Positions 39,063-47,640 of a stretch of DNA of 64,000 nt are shown here, one piece after another (position 1 is the stretch's first letter; each line of letters starts with the position of its first letter). The stretch lies in the NCBI RefSeq assembly GCF_000015205.1, contig NC_008701.1, positions 1,243,436 through 1,307,435 of the forward strand, given 5' to 3'. Under the pieces are notes generated by a model, which saw only the letters and a list, made by a program, of their open reading frames with translations, searched no databases and had not been told where the DNA came from. Origin of the DNA: Pyrobaculum islandicum DSM 4184. Lineage in GTDB: Archaea; Thermoproteota; Thermoprotei; Thermoproteales; Thermoproteaceae. The position numbers were made by a program, and so were the translations under genes.

Positions 39063-40511
39063 ATGGGTGTGGACCCCCCGCGTGGAAAAGCCTCCGCGGC
39101 CTCAAGGCGGCTGTCTGTGGGGAGGCTGGCGCTGGCGTCTGTTCTAGCCGTGGCGGCCGTGTTGTGTGCTCTGTACTACAGGGCGCCTTTTTATCCGCAC
39201 ATAACCGTCGTGGTGAAGAGCCCAAGCGGCTCTCCCCAGCCCCGGGCCTACGTCCAGGTCTACGCCTTGTTGCCGCCCGGCATTAACAAGTCGCTGGCCC
39301 TCGTGTGGAACGGCACAACCGACGGGCAGGGGAGGGCATACATACCACTGGGGAGGCTGGCCCCCATAGCTAGGAAGTGGGCTGAGAAGGGCTTCGGAAG
39401 CTCCGACGTCGGGCTACAGATAGTAGCCACATACGGCAACGCCACCGCCTTCTTCACGCGGTTCCTCTTCGTAACATACAAGCCGAAAGACGTCATAGAG
39501 GCGGACAACCCCCTCGGGTGGCTCTACTACAGCAAAACCGTCGAGGTAAAGCTGAAACAAGTCAAGATCAAGGCGCAGAGAGACGGGAGCCGCACCGCGA
39601 GTCCCTACGACGTCTCGGCCCCCCAGCCGCCGCCACCGCCCGCATCGGTATGCGGCGGACTAATGCCGATCTGGATGGAGGTGTGGGAGTACCAGACGCC
39701 AACGACGTACATACCTATAATCTGGCTATACGACAAAATGGGATACAACGCCGGCGGATATATCGAGGGCATAGCCTCCTCTTCAACAACTATGAGCTTC
39801 GCTGCTAGCGTCGCGCTCACGCCCGATACACAGTTGGGCAGTTCCAGCATAAGCAACGCCGAGTTTGAATTCGCCGGCACCAGCTTTTCAGACACCACCT
39901 TTGCGTTTAATAACGCGCCCTGGGGATATATGGGATTTGAAAACCCGACTTCTGTCGCATTGAATGTACGAGGTACTCTGGGCACGGCGGAGTTTCAAGT
40001 CTACTGCTACGACCCAATTACGGGTTACACGGCGCCGGTCGACTACTATGCCGTCGAGGTGTACATCCAGTCGGCTGATCTAAGTCGAATCTACAGGTCT
40101 ACGGCCGTCGGCATGACGCCCGTGGAGAACATGCTAAATATTCTGAGCCAATACGGCTATATAGGCTATTACCCCTTTGACCATTATCGAGTAGGCCCCG
40201 GTAACCCATACATTTATTCATTCATAAGCATTCAGCAGAATTCAAATTGGGGATTCTCTTGGGAGATTCCGGCGGGTGCTCTACTGATATATGTACTCGA
40301 AGGTATTGGCATTACGCTACCGTGGCTCCCCTTCGCAACGCCGGCCTTCCCCGGGGGAGCTCGGGGCGCGCGCCCGAGCCGCGTTGGGCAACCCAGGCGC
40401 GCGGGGGCCCGGCCGTGCCCGGGCGTTCGGGCTCGTTGGCTCTTGCAATCGGCCGGGTCCCCAAGGCCGGTGGGTTCATGTGAGAAAAATGTTACGAGGT
40501 TAAAAGTATGA
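39063..40511 (+). CDS. Surface protein truncated by a tnpB element
   Basis: The first about 420 residues are host-like. The N-terminus has a membrane segment (LALASVLAVAAVLCALYY, about 23-40), a short alpha/beta domain (HITVVVKSPSGSPQPRAYVQ), a PPPPP linker near 200 and a Tyr/Gly/Ser-rich beta domain (WMEVWEYQTPTTYIP onward). At about 40322 the reading frame enters the right end of the tnpB at 40492-41742. The remaining about 60 residues (PGGARGARPSRVGQ and so on) are translated omega-RNA sequence, rich in Arg/Pro/Gly. The original C-terminus is missing. The function is unknown; extracellular location likely. Confidence 0.65.
   Translation: MGVDPPRGKASAASRRLSVGRLALASVLAVAAVLCALYYRAPFYPHITVVVKSPSGSPQPRAYVQVYALLPPGINKSLALVWNGTTDGQGRAYIPLGRLAPIARKWAEKGFGSSDVGLQIVATYGNATAFFTRFLFVTYKPKDVIEADNPLGWLYYSKTVEVKLKQVKIKAQRDGSRTASPYDVSAPQPPPPPASVCGGLMPIWMEVWEYQTPTTYIPIIWLYDKMGYNAGGYIEGIASSSTTMSFAASVALTPDTQLGSSSISNAEFEFAGTSFSDTTFAFNNAPWGYMGFENPTSVALNVRGTLGTAEFQVYCYDPITGYTAPVDYYAVEVYIQSADLSRIYRSTAVGMTPVENMLNILSQYGYIGYYPFDHYRVGPGNPYIYSFISIQQNSNWGFSWEIPAGALLIYVLEGIGITLPWLPFATPAFPGGARGARPSRVGQPRRAGARPCPGVRARWLLQSAGSPRPVGSCEKNVTRLKV
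40323..40488 (-). ncRNA. omega-RNA-like right end, family I copy f
   Basis: In tnpB orientation it shows CACATGAACCCACCGG, several GC stems, and the end CCCCCGGGGAAGGCCGGCG...GAAGGGGAG shared with copies e and g. It directly follows the tnpB gene and invades the 3' part of the surface protein gene at about 40322. Confidence 0.65.
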
Positions 40512-41742
40512 GGGGTACCGAAAAAGTGGGTTGTTTTGTCTTCTGGAGGATTTCCCAGTACCTTCTCTTTGCCCATATCAGTGGCACGTTGTCTCTGTGG
40601 TCTGAGAAGCCGCAAGAGGGGCAACGCATTATGCGCTTTCTCTCCTCCATTTTCGCGCCACAACGGGGGCAGATGGTTGAGTACAGTCTTTCCTCAAGGT
40701 ACGGCAGTCCGTACCACTGCGCTAGCGCTTGCAAACGGCGACGTAGTTGGCCGAGACCGTCGTAGAGGTGCTTCTTCACACCGCTCTCGCCGCTCTGCTT
40801 CCGCTCTAGATACGTCACATCCTCCATCGTGTCGACGACTATGGCGGCGTTGTGCTCCCTCGCCAACTTAATTATCTCGTTTACGACGTCTTTGACAACG
40901 CCGCTTATCTTTCTATACCGCCTTGATGCAAGGTGGCGGGCTCTGTCTTCAAGACGTCTCTTTCTGGCGGGATCCGTCTCCCTCGCTGCTCGCTCGTCGA
41001 GACGGCTTATCTCCTCGTGGAGTCTCCTCAGTTCTCTCACCGCGTCTTCGTCTATAAGTCTCAACGTCTGTCTCAACTTCCCGTCCACGAGGAGACCCAC
41101 CGTGACGCCGTGGTCGAGACGATTCACGTCAACGGCGACTATCGCCTTGGGCTCCACAGGAGCTGTCTCGCGGGCAAAGACGAGGGCGACGTAGAGCTTG
41201 CCGTAGGTCGGCTCCTTCTTACCTTTCCGCTTTTCTATGCCCAAATATGCCAACTTGAGTCTGGCGCCCTCTTGAAGTCTCTCCCTTATCCAAGAGATGT
41301 CGCTTCTCCTCAGCGACACGACAAACGTTTTTTGCAATCTTCGCACTCTGAGGACGCCGTCTCTAAGGTTGACGAAGATCGCCGTACCCATATCTTTCTC
41401 GTTTTCAACCCTAAGCTGGGCGTCGAGCGGAATTGCCCGGTAGAACGCCACGTCGCGCCAGAACATCTTAACTTGCTTTACGAAGTACCTCCCCAACCCG
41501 TACTTGGGAAACACCTCATCTATTATCTTGACAGCCAGCTCCCGCCTGTCTGGCGTGAGGAGTCTGTCCAACTCCTCCGTAGTTAGCTTCGGCTCCTCTT
41601 GCCCCGTCAACTCTTTCAACAGCCTTCTGACGTACTCCTCCACCGCTAGGTGCATCCTTACGGCGAGGTCTAGGACGTCCGGCCGCTCCTCTACCAACCG
41701 CCAAGGTATTCTGATCTTCAACGTCCTGTAGACTTGGTTCAT
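40492..41742 (-). CDS. tnpB: TnpB RNA-guided nuclease (family I), full length
   Basis: 416 residues starting MNQVYRTLKIRIPWR at ATG 41742. RuvC-I is AVDVNRLDHGVTVG, RuvC-II VVDTMEDVTYLERK, the zinc ribbon CPRCGAKM...RCPSCGF, RuvC-III HRDN, then LIWAKRRYWEILQKTKQP and the tail LILLTS. All three catalytic acids are present and the frame is unbroken, so it may be active. The middle part (LRRLHEEISRLDERAARETD) differs clearly from the copy at 16395, so the copies have diverged or recombined. A left-end hairpin is at 41785-41857 and a right-end RNA at 40323-40488. Confidence 0.92.
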   Translation of the reverse strand: MNQVYRTLKIRIPWRLVEERPDVLDLAVRMHLAVEEYVRRLLKELTGQEEPKLTTEELDRLLTPDRRELAVKIIDEVFPKYGLGRYFVKQVKMFWRDVAFYRAIPLDAQLRVENEKDMGTAIFVNLRDGVLRVRRLQKTFVVSLRRSDISWIRERLQEGARLKLAYLGIEKRKGKKEPTYGKLYVALVFARETAPVEPKAIVAVDVNRLDHGVTVGLLVDGKLRQTLRLIDEDAVRELRRLHEEISRLDERAARETDPARKRRLEDRARHLASRRYRKISGVVKDVVNEIIKLAREHNAAIVVDTMEDVTYLERKQSGESGVKKHLYDGLGQLRRRLQALAQWYGLPYLEERLYSTICPRCGAKMEERKRIMRCPSCGFSDHRDNVPLIWAKRRYWEILQKTKQPTFSVPLILLTS

Positions 41743-41784
41743 ATGTGTGCCCGGCGCGGGGAAGAAAAACTAGTTAAAGAGACA

Positions 41785-41857
41785 CTCTTTCAACTCTTTC
41801 GACTCACCTGCCTGACGGCGTCGCTGTTAGGCAGGTGAGTCGAGAGAGCAGAAAGAG
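41785..41857 (-). repeat. Left-end hairpin, copy 1
   Basis: CGACTCACCTGCCT (41800-41813) and AGGCAGGTGAGTCG (41829-41842) pair perfectly over 14 bases, and the flanks CTCTTT and GAAAGAG extend the stem. It lies 43 bases upstream of a tnpB start. In IS605-type elements such hairpins are transposase recognition sites. Confidence 0.75.
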
Positions 41858-41894
41858 AGGTCTCTGGCTTTTTGCACCAGAAGGAAAGGAGCCT

Positions 41895-41969
41895 ATGAAC
41901 GGCAAAAAGGAAGAGAAAGTGTATATAATCAGAGACGGTAAGACTGTTGCAGAGCTCCGGCCCCTTTAA
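41895..41969 (+). CDS. Short Phd/VapB-like ORF or fragment
   Basis: 24 residues: MNGKKEEKVYIIRDGKTVAE, then LRPL and stop. The VYIIRDGKTVAELRPL stretch resembles the antitoxin pattern IxxxGKPVAxLxPL of Phd/VapB proteins. No toxin gene follows. It lies just outside a tnpB left end, so it may be a fragment cut off by the element. A hairpin CCTCCACC (41984-41991)/GGTGGAGG (42001-42008) follows. Confidence 0.3.
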   Translation: MNGKKEEKVYIIRDGKTVAELRPL

Positions 41970-41983
41970 CATCCCCATTTTTT

Positions 41984-42008
41984 CCTCCACCGAGTCTTCT
42001 GGTGGAGG
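41984..42008. terminator. Hairpin CCTCCACC/GGTGGAGG
   Basis: Perfect 8-bp stem with a 9-base loop, preceded by a T6 run. It lies between the short ORF and the gene at 42062. It could end transcription of the short ORF or act as an operator for the next gene. Confidence 0.35.
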
Positions 42009-42061
42009 AGACATCCGCCAGACCATAGCGACGCTCTTAGTTTTTCTCTTCTGTATCATTC

Positions 42062-42391
42062 GTGTCTATGGACGACGTCGTGAAAGAAGTTATGAGTAAG
42101 TTGAAAAGCGACAAATATAGTGTCCGGAGAACCGAGGGAGACCATATGATTACGCACCACATTAACATACCGCCGTATTATGTTCTCGTCCACGGAGAAA
42201 GAGGATGGCGGATTTTCAGCGTTGAGGTGAGAGTAAACAACGTCACGCTGTTTGAGGCCGTGAGCGCCGACGGCGGCTACTTCATTCTCCCCGACGACGT
42301 CGTAAGGACGCTTTCCGGGGTATCCGCACTGGAGTTCATCAACGTGGCTCTCGCGGCAGTGGGAGCCGCCTACGCGTCCGGCGCAATCTAA
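42062..42391 (+). CDS. Unknown 107-109 residue protein
   Basis: Starts with GTG 42062 or, more likely, ATG 42068. The sequence alternates beta strands (HINIPPYYVLVHG, WRIFSVEVRVNNV) and ends in a hydrophobic helix (LEFINVALAAVGAAYASGAI). It has three histidines in HMITHH near the N-terminus. No family was recognised. The next gene (42454) is on the same strand 62 bases later, with a TATA-poor gap. Confidence 0.5.
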   Translation: MSMDDVVKEVMSKLKSDKYSVRRTEGDHMITHHINIPPYYVLVHGERGWRIFSVEVRVNNVTLFEAVSADGGYFILPDDVVRTLSGVSALEFINVALAAVGAAYASGAI

Positions 42392-42453
42392 CCCCCTTTT
42401 TCCCCCTTCGTGGTTCAGCCCACTCCCACTTCGTTCCCTGGGGTTGGAGACGC

Positions 42454-42846
42454 ATGCGCCTGGTTAGGGTTGCGGCGTATGCGCTCGCCGCGTCGGCCGT
42501 TCTCGACGTGTTGACTACGGCGGTTGGGCCGTCCGCGGGCTTCGCCGAGTTGAACCCGTTGCTCGCCGGCGCGCCGTGGCTTCTGGCGCCTGTCAACGCC
42601 GCCGTCGCCGCCCTGCTCTATCTCGTGGAGAGACGCGGCCGTCTCCTGCAACGCTACTCGCGCCACCTCGCCGCGACTATGCTGATCGCCACATCGGCGC
42701 GCGCCCTCGCCGCCGTCAACAACGCGCTCCACCTCCTCGGCGCCGCAGACACGCCCCTGCTGACGCCGCAGACCGCGTTTCTATTCGCAATCCCCATCGC
42801 CGCCATCGCCGCCGACGCCGTGAGGAGGCGTACTCTGAGGCAATAG
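42454..42846 (+). CDS. DUF5658-like membrane protein
   Basis: 130 residues with four membrane segments (about 3-24, 42-60, 70-90 and 103-120). The stretch VLDVLTTAVGPSAGFAELNP resembles the D-x-x-TT...G..ELNP signature of DUF5658 proteins, whose role is unknown. Downstream, another coding stretch follows in a different frame without a start codon (42847-43376). Confidence 0.6.
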   Translation: MRLVRVAAYALAASAVLDVLTTAVGPSAGFAELNPLLAGAPWLLAPVNAAVAALLYLVERRGRLLQRYSRHLAATMLIATSARALAAVNNALHLLGAADTPLLTPQTAFLFAIPIAAIAADAVRRRTLRQ

Positions 42847-43376
42847 CCGCCGCCCTTATTGCGTCGGCATCTTTTTCATCTACTACCACTGCTGTACAAG
42901 CTGTTACATTCTCTGTGATATACTCCTCTCCTCCATATGGCGATGTGCTTGTCAGCTATTTGACGATCCCCTACCAAAACGGCGGAAGCTTTCAGCCGTT
43001 TATGGTTGGTGTCATAATTGAGCCTTCCACCAGCCGTACTGTGAACACCACCCTCGCGATTTCTGGGCCCGCCGATATACCTGCATCTACTTATCCGGTC
43101 TCCGCCACCTACTACATCTACCCATATATTGGCTCTTCGTCTCTACTTGTGCCGGGTGGTTCTGTTAACTATTGGCTTTACTTCTCTGGCACGAGCCAGT
43201 TGGTGGCTTCTGGGAGTGTCGTAGTCCCGTGGCATAAGCCAGCCGTTTTGACGCTAGAGCTTTACCCAGGCACTTACGACCTCGTAGTGCAGTACGCCGG
43301 CTATATCGACGGCCCCATAACATATCAACCCTCTGCACAAGTCAAGATTCAGATCTCGGTATACCCAACCGGTTGA
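42847..43376 (+). pseudogene. Secreted beta-rich protein without a usable start
   Basis: From about 42850 the frame encodes a signal-like segment (AIAAALIASASFSSTTTAVQ) followed by a Tyr/Ser/Gly/Pro-rich beta protein ending VKIQISVYPTG. The frame is open upstream to 42576, but that part is the Arg-rich antisense-of-frame reading of the membrane protein gene. No ATG, GTG or TTG lies at a sensible place before the signal. The gene may have lost its first codons by deletion or frameshift into the upstream gene. The composition matches extracellular proteins of this genome. Confidence 0.5.
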
Positions 43377-43516
43377 TAAAAATTTTTCCGTCTGTATCTA
43401 GACTAGTGCGCCTAGTTCTCTCTCGCTACAATATGTAAGCGTCTCCGGCGTAGACCGTCGGGCCACATGGTACGTGGCAGACGTGGAGCTCGAGACGGTG
43501 CTCCTGCTGGCGTGAG
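43377..43516. other. Gap before the encapsulin gene
   Basis: Contains a short coding-like stretch (YVSVSGVDRRATWYVADVEL, near 43431-43515) that ends in TGA and has no credible start. It may be the tail of a lost gene. Nothing else was seen. Confidence 0.3.
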
Positions 43517-43610
43517 ATGCAGATGCTTAAACCCCCACCTCTTTACAAAATCATGAAATGTGTCTCAAGACTCATAAACTTTTCCAAATCACGAAAACTG
43601 CTCAGCTACA

Positions 43611-43622
43611 CATATTTATATA
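43611..43622 (+). promoter_or_regulatory. TATA box of the ferritin-encapsulin gene
   Basis: ATATTTATATAC about 20-28 bases before ATG 43640, and inside the longer open frame. It supports a leaderless transcript and the shorter start. Confidence 0.6.
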
Positions 43623-43639
43623 CCCGGCCCAAACTGTTC

Positions 43640-44698
43640 ATGGTATTTGCAAAAAACCCGATTGACGTCGTTAGAGAGAAGAAGTTCGACTCTCTGGAGG
43701 TTGCAGATGCCCTGCGTCTGGCTATAATCGCGGAGCTTGACGCCATCAGCCTATATCTACAGCTGGCTAAATACGTAGAGGACGAGAGGGTGAGGAGGGT
43801 TTTTGAAGATGTTGCTAACGAGGAGAAGACACACTTCGGCGAGTTTCTCGCCTTGCTGAAGGCCTACGACCCCACGTTGGCTGGCGAGTTAAAGGCCGGC
43901 GCTGGGGAGGTAGAGAAGCTCACCGGTATAAAAAGTGGCGACCCCCCGGGGGACGGGGGGAATAGAGCGGAGGAGGCCGACAAGGGCAATTGGGTTGTGA
44001 AATTCGTCGAGGGGGTGAGGGGGGCCGTGGCGTCGGCTAGGAGGTTTAGGAGGTACCTCCAGACTTTCTACGTGGGGAGGGACGCAGATGCCGTCGGCGT
44101 CGAGGTGGTGGGGGCGCAGGGGTCGTTGGAGAGGGCTGTCATACCGCTGAGGGAGGTCAGGCTTAGGTTTTCTATCTCCTACCGGGGGCTTGAGGAGTGG
44201 CTTTCGAGAGGCGGCGCGTTTCCCGGAGAGGAGGCCGCGGCTAGGTTCGCCTACATGGAAGACGCGGCTGTGGCTGAGGCGTTGCTAAAGGGCGCCGGCA
44301 GAACTCTCGAAGCGTCTAGCTGGGAGAGGCCGGGGTCCGCCACCGCGGAGGTGGCTAGGGCTGTGGCTGAGCTGTACCGGGCCTACGTCCCAGAGCCCTA
44401 CGTCCTCTTCGTGAGCCCGGGGAGATACGCCAGACTTGTGGCTGTGGAGGAGAGGACAGGCGTCATGGAGCTCACCAGGGTGAAGTCCCTGGTGAGGGAG
44501 GTGGCGGTGATCCCGCAGCTGGAAGACGGCGTTGCCCTCCTGCTCTCCGCAAGCCCCGCCGTGGTAGACATCGCAGTGGGCGTAGACACAGAGATTGTCC
44601 ATCTGGGCCCCGACGAGGCGGGCCACAGCTTCCTCCTGAGGGAGACTCTTGCTGTTAGGATTAAAAAACCTGAGGGTGTTGTTGTGCTTAGGGGGTAG
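43640..44698 (+). CDS. Ferritin-like domain fused to encapsulin shell protein
   Basis: 352 residues from ATG 43640, like the Pyrococcus furiosus type of encapsulin. Residues 1-97 form an encapsulated-ferritin helix pair: IIAELDAISLYLQLAKY has Glu32, and ANEEKTHFGEFLALL has Glu62 and His65, the iron ligands. A Gly/Asp/Pro-rich linker (98-117) follows. Residues 118-352 are the HK97-fold shell protein, with YVPEPYVLFVSPGRYARLVA and a C-terminal LAVRIKKPEGVVVL. The product should assemble into a protein cage that stores iron inside. No separate cargo gene is near, which fits an in-built cargo. The longer frame from 43517 is rejected because of the TATA box. Confidence 0.88.
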   Translation: MVFAKNPIDVVREKKFDSLEVADALRLAIIAELDAISLYLQLAKYVEDERVRRVFEDVANEEKTHFGEFLALLKAYDPTLAGELKAGAGEVEKLTGIKSGDPPGDGGNRAEEADKGNWVVKFVEGVRGAVASARRFRRYLQTFYVGRDADAVGVEVVGAQGSLERAVIPLREVRLRFSISYRGLEEWLSRGGAFPGEEAAARFAYMEDAAVAEALLKGAGRTLEASSWERPGSATAEVARAVAELYRAYVPEPYVLFVSPGRYARLVAVEERTGVMELTRVKSLVREVAVIPQLEDGVALLLSASPAVVDIAVGVDTEIVHLGPDEAGHSFLLRETLAVRIKKPEGVVVLRG

Positions 44699-44779
44699 GC
44701 CTATTTCTCAGGTTGCTCCTTTTTCTCCTCTGCCTTCTTTGGGGCGTGCACATGGCCGTGACCCCCATCTGTTAAAGAT

Positions 44780-46132
44780 TTAGCGTATGAGTTGAAGGAC
44801 CTTCTCTACCACCTCCTTCGGGGTTTTCCCCAATATGGTTATGATGGGCTCTTTGCCCCAGTCTCCCCAGTCCACTATTAGGTCTGGCGTTTTTCCCCCT
44901 GTCTGTCTATAGGCCTCTTCGATGATCCACTGCATGGTGGCTCCCTCTCTCTTCTTGACGTCGTCCGGCTCCCTCCTCCTGTCTATGTAGGCTATTGTCA
45001 TGCCTAGGCTCTTCGCCTTCTCTATGTACGCCGCGTCTAGCCTTATGTTCATGGCCGACCTGGCCTGGGGGTCTTTCGCCAGCGCCGCCAGTATCTTCCT
45101 GGCTATGTGGTCGCTTGCGCCGAAGGCGGGCGGGCCGGAGGGCTTGGCGCGGCCCATGTAGTTCACTATCCTCCCGGGCACTGCGGCGACGTCTTCTCTC
45201 GTTGTGGCGTAGCGGGGGTCTATGGCGTATCCTATGTTTGTCTGCACCTCGGGTATGGCCTTTGCAAAAGCCTCGGCCTCTCTCTCCACGGCCTCTAGAG
45301 CCTCCCTCAGCTCCTCCAACGTCTTCCACCTCTCCGCCGGTATCTCTAGCCAGGCCATTGGGTTGACAGGCCAGTGGCCCTTTCCCCTGGCCACCCCGTA
45401 TCTGATGGCCATGTAGATGAAGCGCTTTGCGGTCTTTATGGCCTCCAGGGGGGGTAGGCCCTTGGCGAGCCCCGCGGCTATGGCGGCAGAGTAGGAGCAG
45501 CCGGTTCCGTGGGTCGCCCGCGAGTCTAGGCGGGGGGTCGCCAACTCGTGGAAGGTGCCGCCTATGTACACCACGTCGACGGCCTCCGGGGCGTCTAAGT
45601 GGCCTCCCTTGACCACCACCACTTCTGTGCCGAACTCCCTGTGTATGACCTCCGCGGCTCTCCTCGCCTCCGCGACGCTGGTTATCTTTATGCCAGTTAG
45701 CTTCTCCGCCTCGTGTCTATTGGGCGTGACTACCTTCGCCACTGGGAGCAACCTCTTCTTTAGGGTGTCTACGGCGTCTTCAGATATCAGCGGGGCGCCC
45801 GACTTCGCGATCATTACGGGGTCCACCACCAGGGGGAAGCCCAGCTTGGAGACCGTGGCGGCCACCTCCTCGATTATTTCTCTCGTCCCTAGCATTCCGG
45901 TCTTGCCCGCGTCTATGCCCATGTCGTCCCAAACCGCCAGTATCTGCGCCCTCACGAGCGGCGGCTGGAGGCACTGGGCCTCCCTGACCTCGTAGGTGTT
46001 TTGGGCGGTTACACAAGTCAGCGCCGTGGTGCCGTGGACGCCCATCGCTGCGAAGGTCTTTATGTCTGCGTGTATCCCCGCGCCGCCTCCTGAGTCTAGG
46101 CCTGCTATGGTCATTGCGACTTTCCAAGACAT
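44780..46132 (-). CDS. thiDN: ThiDN: HMP-P kinase fused to thiamine-phosphate synthase
   Basis: Bifunctional thiamine biosynthesis enzyme, 450 residues. The N-terminal ThiD domain (1-255) has [31 protein letters not shown] and the anion-hole motif [16 protein letters not shown] (about 215-230), with Cys in the active-site turn. The C-terminal ThiN domain (about 270-450) has [20 protein letters not shown] and [18 protein letters not shown]. ThiN replaces ThiE in many archaea. A TATA-like AAAACGTTTTTATC lies upstream of ATG 46132. The 80-base gap downstream holds only a His/Lys-rich reading without a start. Confidence 0.92.
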   Translation of the reverse strand: MSWKVAMTIAGLDSGGGAGIHADIKTFAAMGVHGTTALTCVTAQNTYEVREAQCLQPPLVRAQILAVWDDMGIDAGKTGMLGTREIIEEVAATVSKLGFPLVVDPVMIAKSGAPLISEDAVDTLKKRLLPVAKVVTPNRHEAEKLTGIKITSVAEARRAAEVIHREFGTEVVVVKGGHLDAPEAVDVVYIGGTFHELATPRLDSRATHGTGCSYSAAIAAGLAKGLPPLEAIKTAKRFIYMAIRYGVARGKGHWPVNPMAWLEIPAERWKTLEELREALEAVEREAEAFAKAIPEVQTNIGYAIDPRYATTREDVAAVPGRIVNYMGRAKPSGPPAFGASDHIARKILAALAKDPQARSAMNIRLDAAYIEKAKSLGMTIAYIDRRREPDDVKKREGATMQWIIEEAYRQTGGKTPDLIVDWGDWGKEPIITILGKTPKEVVEKVLQLIR

Positions 46133-46148
46133 AACAATTTTTTCGAGT

Positions 46149-46880
46149 CTAGATAAAAACGTTTTTTCTACGTATTTCAGAGAGCAGTGAGATTTCTCTC
46201 AACATCTCTTCTGTAACATAGTCCCAATAGATGCCGTGGGGCTTCGGGTCGACTCTCTTGACGAAGATAATTTTTGTAGGCGTCGCTATAATATCTATAG
46301 GCAAGTCAAAGGGCTCTTTAGGTATGTCGTCTTCTACCAATTGTACGTCGTGTACAGTGGTGACGACTGGAGTCTCTTCGCCCACTTTGCCAAAGGTAGA
46401 CAATATCCCCCACTCGATTTCTGCATAGCCGTGAGATTTGCCTAGTCTCCTGCCTGTCTTTGGGTTAACTGCGACAGACCCAATTATGACTAGGTCTACT
46501 CTTGGCAGATGCCAAGGCTTTACAGACTTCCCCCATTTAAAGGCGCCGGCGATTGTCGAAGCCTCTCTATACGCCTCCCGCGGTATAGAACGTGGTTCGA
46601 GGAGTAAGAAGCCCTCTCTTATCCTTGGCGTCGGCATTATTACTGTTTTGCCGGCGGAGAGGGCCGCCTCACGGCAGGGCCTCTGCGGCGCGTCTGGGTT
46701 TATCTTCACGACGGCGGCGTTGATAAACTGGCTGAGGCGCGTTAGGTTTTGGCAAGCTATGTCTGCCCCTCTGAAGTTTGGTATTCTGCCGTAGACAGGC
46801 CGGGGGAACGCGGCGATGTCTCTCTCCTCTAGGAGACGCCATATGCGCTCTCTGATAGCCTGTTTTACGTCTTTAGCCAT
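46149..46880 (-). CDS. 5-formyltetrahydrofolate cyclo-ligase family protein
   Basis: 243 residues of the MTHFS/NagB-like fold: [55 protein letters not shown] and [14 protein letters not shown] (the substrate-loop motif GxGxGYxD in variant form). Archaeal members are often called MTHFS-like; with no standard folate pathway, they may act on a modified pterin. Its start overlaps the stop of the upstream gene by 8 bases, so the two are co-translated. Confidence 0.75.
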   Translation of the reverse strand: MAKDVKQAIRERIWRLLEERDIAAFPRPVYGRIPNFRGADIACQNLTRLSQFINAAVVKINPDAPQRPCREAALSAGKTVIMPTPRIREGFLLLEPRSIPREAYREASTIAGAFKWGKSVKPWHLPRVDLVIIGSVAVNPKTGRRLGKSHGYAEIEWGILSTFGKVGEETPVVTTVHDVQLVEDDIPKEPFDLPIDIIATPTKIIFVKRVDPKPHGIYWDYVTEEMLREISLLSEIRRKNVFI

Positions 46881-47511
46881 TTCTAGCCGTTAGTAGAGTG
46901 GGGGCGGGCGCTACTCTATACGTAATTACGTGGGCTGGGAGGTAGAGATCGAGCGGCACGTCTACAGCCGCGCCTAGCTTTACCATATGTATAACGTCGG
47001 CGTTGTCAAATAGTTTTATAACAGCGTCTTTAAAAACGTCAGAGCGGCCTGGTGGAGATACTACGACAGCTCTATATCTGCCGGCGAGCCCCGCCACCTC
47101 TATGATAACTCTACTGTCTTTAATCTGTTGAGGCCGTCTTTTAGACTCCACTTCTATATACGCAGTACAGTATGTACATCTAGCGGCGTACGCAGAGACT
47201 GCGGCATAAAACGATGGGGCGATCTCTCTCCAAAGTCCTCTCTTTGTAAGCCCTTGGAATAAGTCAAACCCCTCCTCTATCTTAACCACGCTATCTATAT
47301 ATCTAACCCGCCGCGGTAGCCCGGCGGCGATATAAAATACGAGGTTTGTCTCACTCACTGGCCTGTTAGAGGTGTAGATTCCATCTCCTCTTTTTAAAAC
47401 CAGATACCGGCCTGTACATCTCTCTGCCAGTAACAACGGCGTTGTCTCCACTAGTTTTATACATCCATTGCGTAGAGGTATGGCGTCATACCGTTGGGTT
47501 AAAATAATCAT
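46873..47511 (-). CDS. Unknown protein co-translated with the cyclo-ligase homologue
   Basis: 212 residues from ATG 47511, preceded about 27 bp upstream by TTTTATATC. An alternative start at 47592 would add 27 residues, and the frame beyond that runs into a tnpB right end. The protein is mixed alpha/beta with RCTYCTAYIEVESKRR (two cysteines, about 135-150) and RVIIEVAGLAGRYRAVVVSP. No family was recognised. Its overlap with 46149-46880 suggests a joint role. The family-II element end lies only about 20 bases beyond the longer start. Confidence 0.55.
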   Translation of the reverse strand: MIILTQRYDAIPLRNGCIKLVETTPLLLAERCTGRYLVLKRGDGIYTSNRPVSETNLVFYIAAGLPRRVRYIDSVVKIEEGFDLFQGLTKRGLWREIAPSFYAAVSAYAARCTYCTAYIEVESKRRPQQIKDSRVIIEVAGLAGRYRAVVVSPPGRSDVFKDAVIKLFDNADVIHMVKLGAAVDVPLDLYLPAHVITYRVAPAPTLLTARNG

Positions 47512-47611
47512 ATAATGCGCTACGTCTATAGATATAAAACCTGTGGATATTTTAAATACGCACCCTCTGGGAGTCTTATCTTTAAACAACATCTTGACAA
47601 CAGATTTCGCC

Positions 47612-47640
47612 GCGCTCCCCCGCCCTAAAGGGCGGGGTTT
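47612..47640. repeat. Family II right-end palindrome
   Basis: CCCCCGCCCTAAAGGGCGGG, the terminal stem of the family-II tnpB element (gene at 47625-48908). The core CGCCCTAAAGGGCG is a perfect 14-base palindrome. It recurs at 37842, 49211 (shortened) and 50860. Confidence 0.75.

Noticed and set aside
42576-42846. Arg-rich start of the frame that continues into the secreted protein
   Set aside because: It is the out-of-frame reading of the well-formed membrane protein gene 42454-42846.
43517-43639. Longer N-terminus for the ferritin-encapsulin protein
   Set aside because: The TATA box at 43611-43622 lies inside it, and the ferritin family begins near the ATG at 43640.
44699-44779. His/Lys-rich peptide after thiDN (GGHGHVHAPKKAEE)
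   Set aside because: No start codon before the motif and only 16 codons from the sole GTG.
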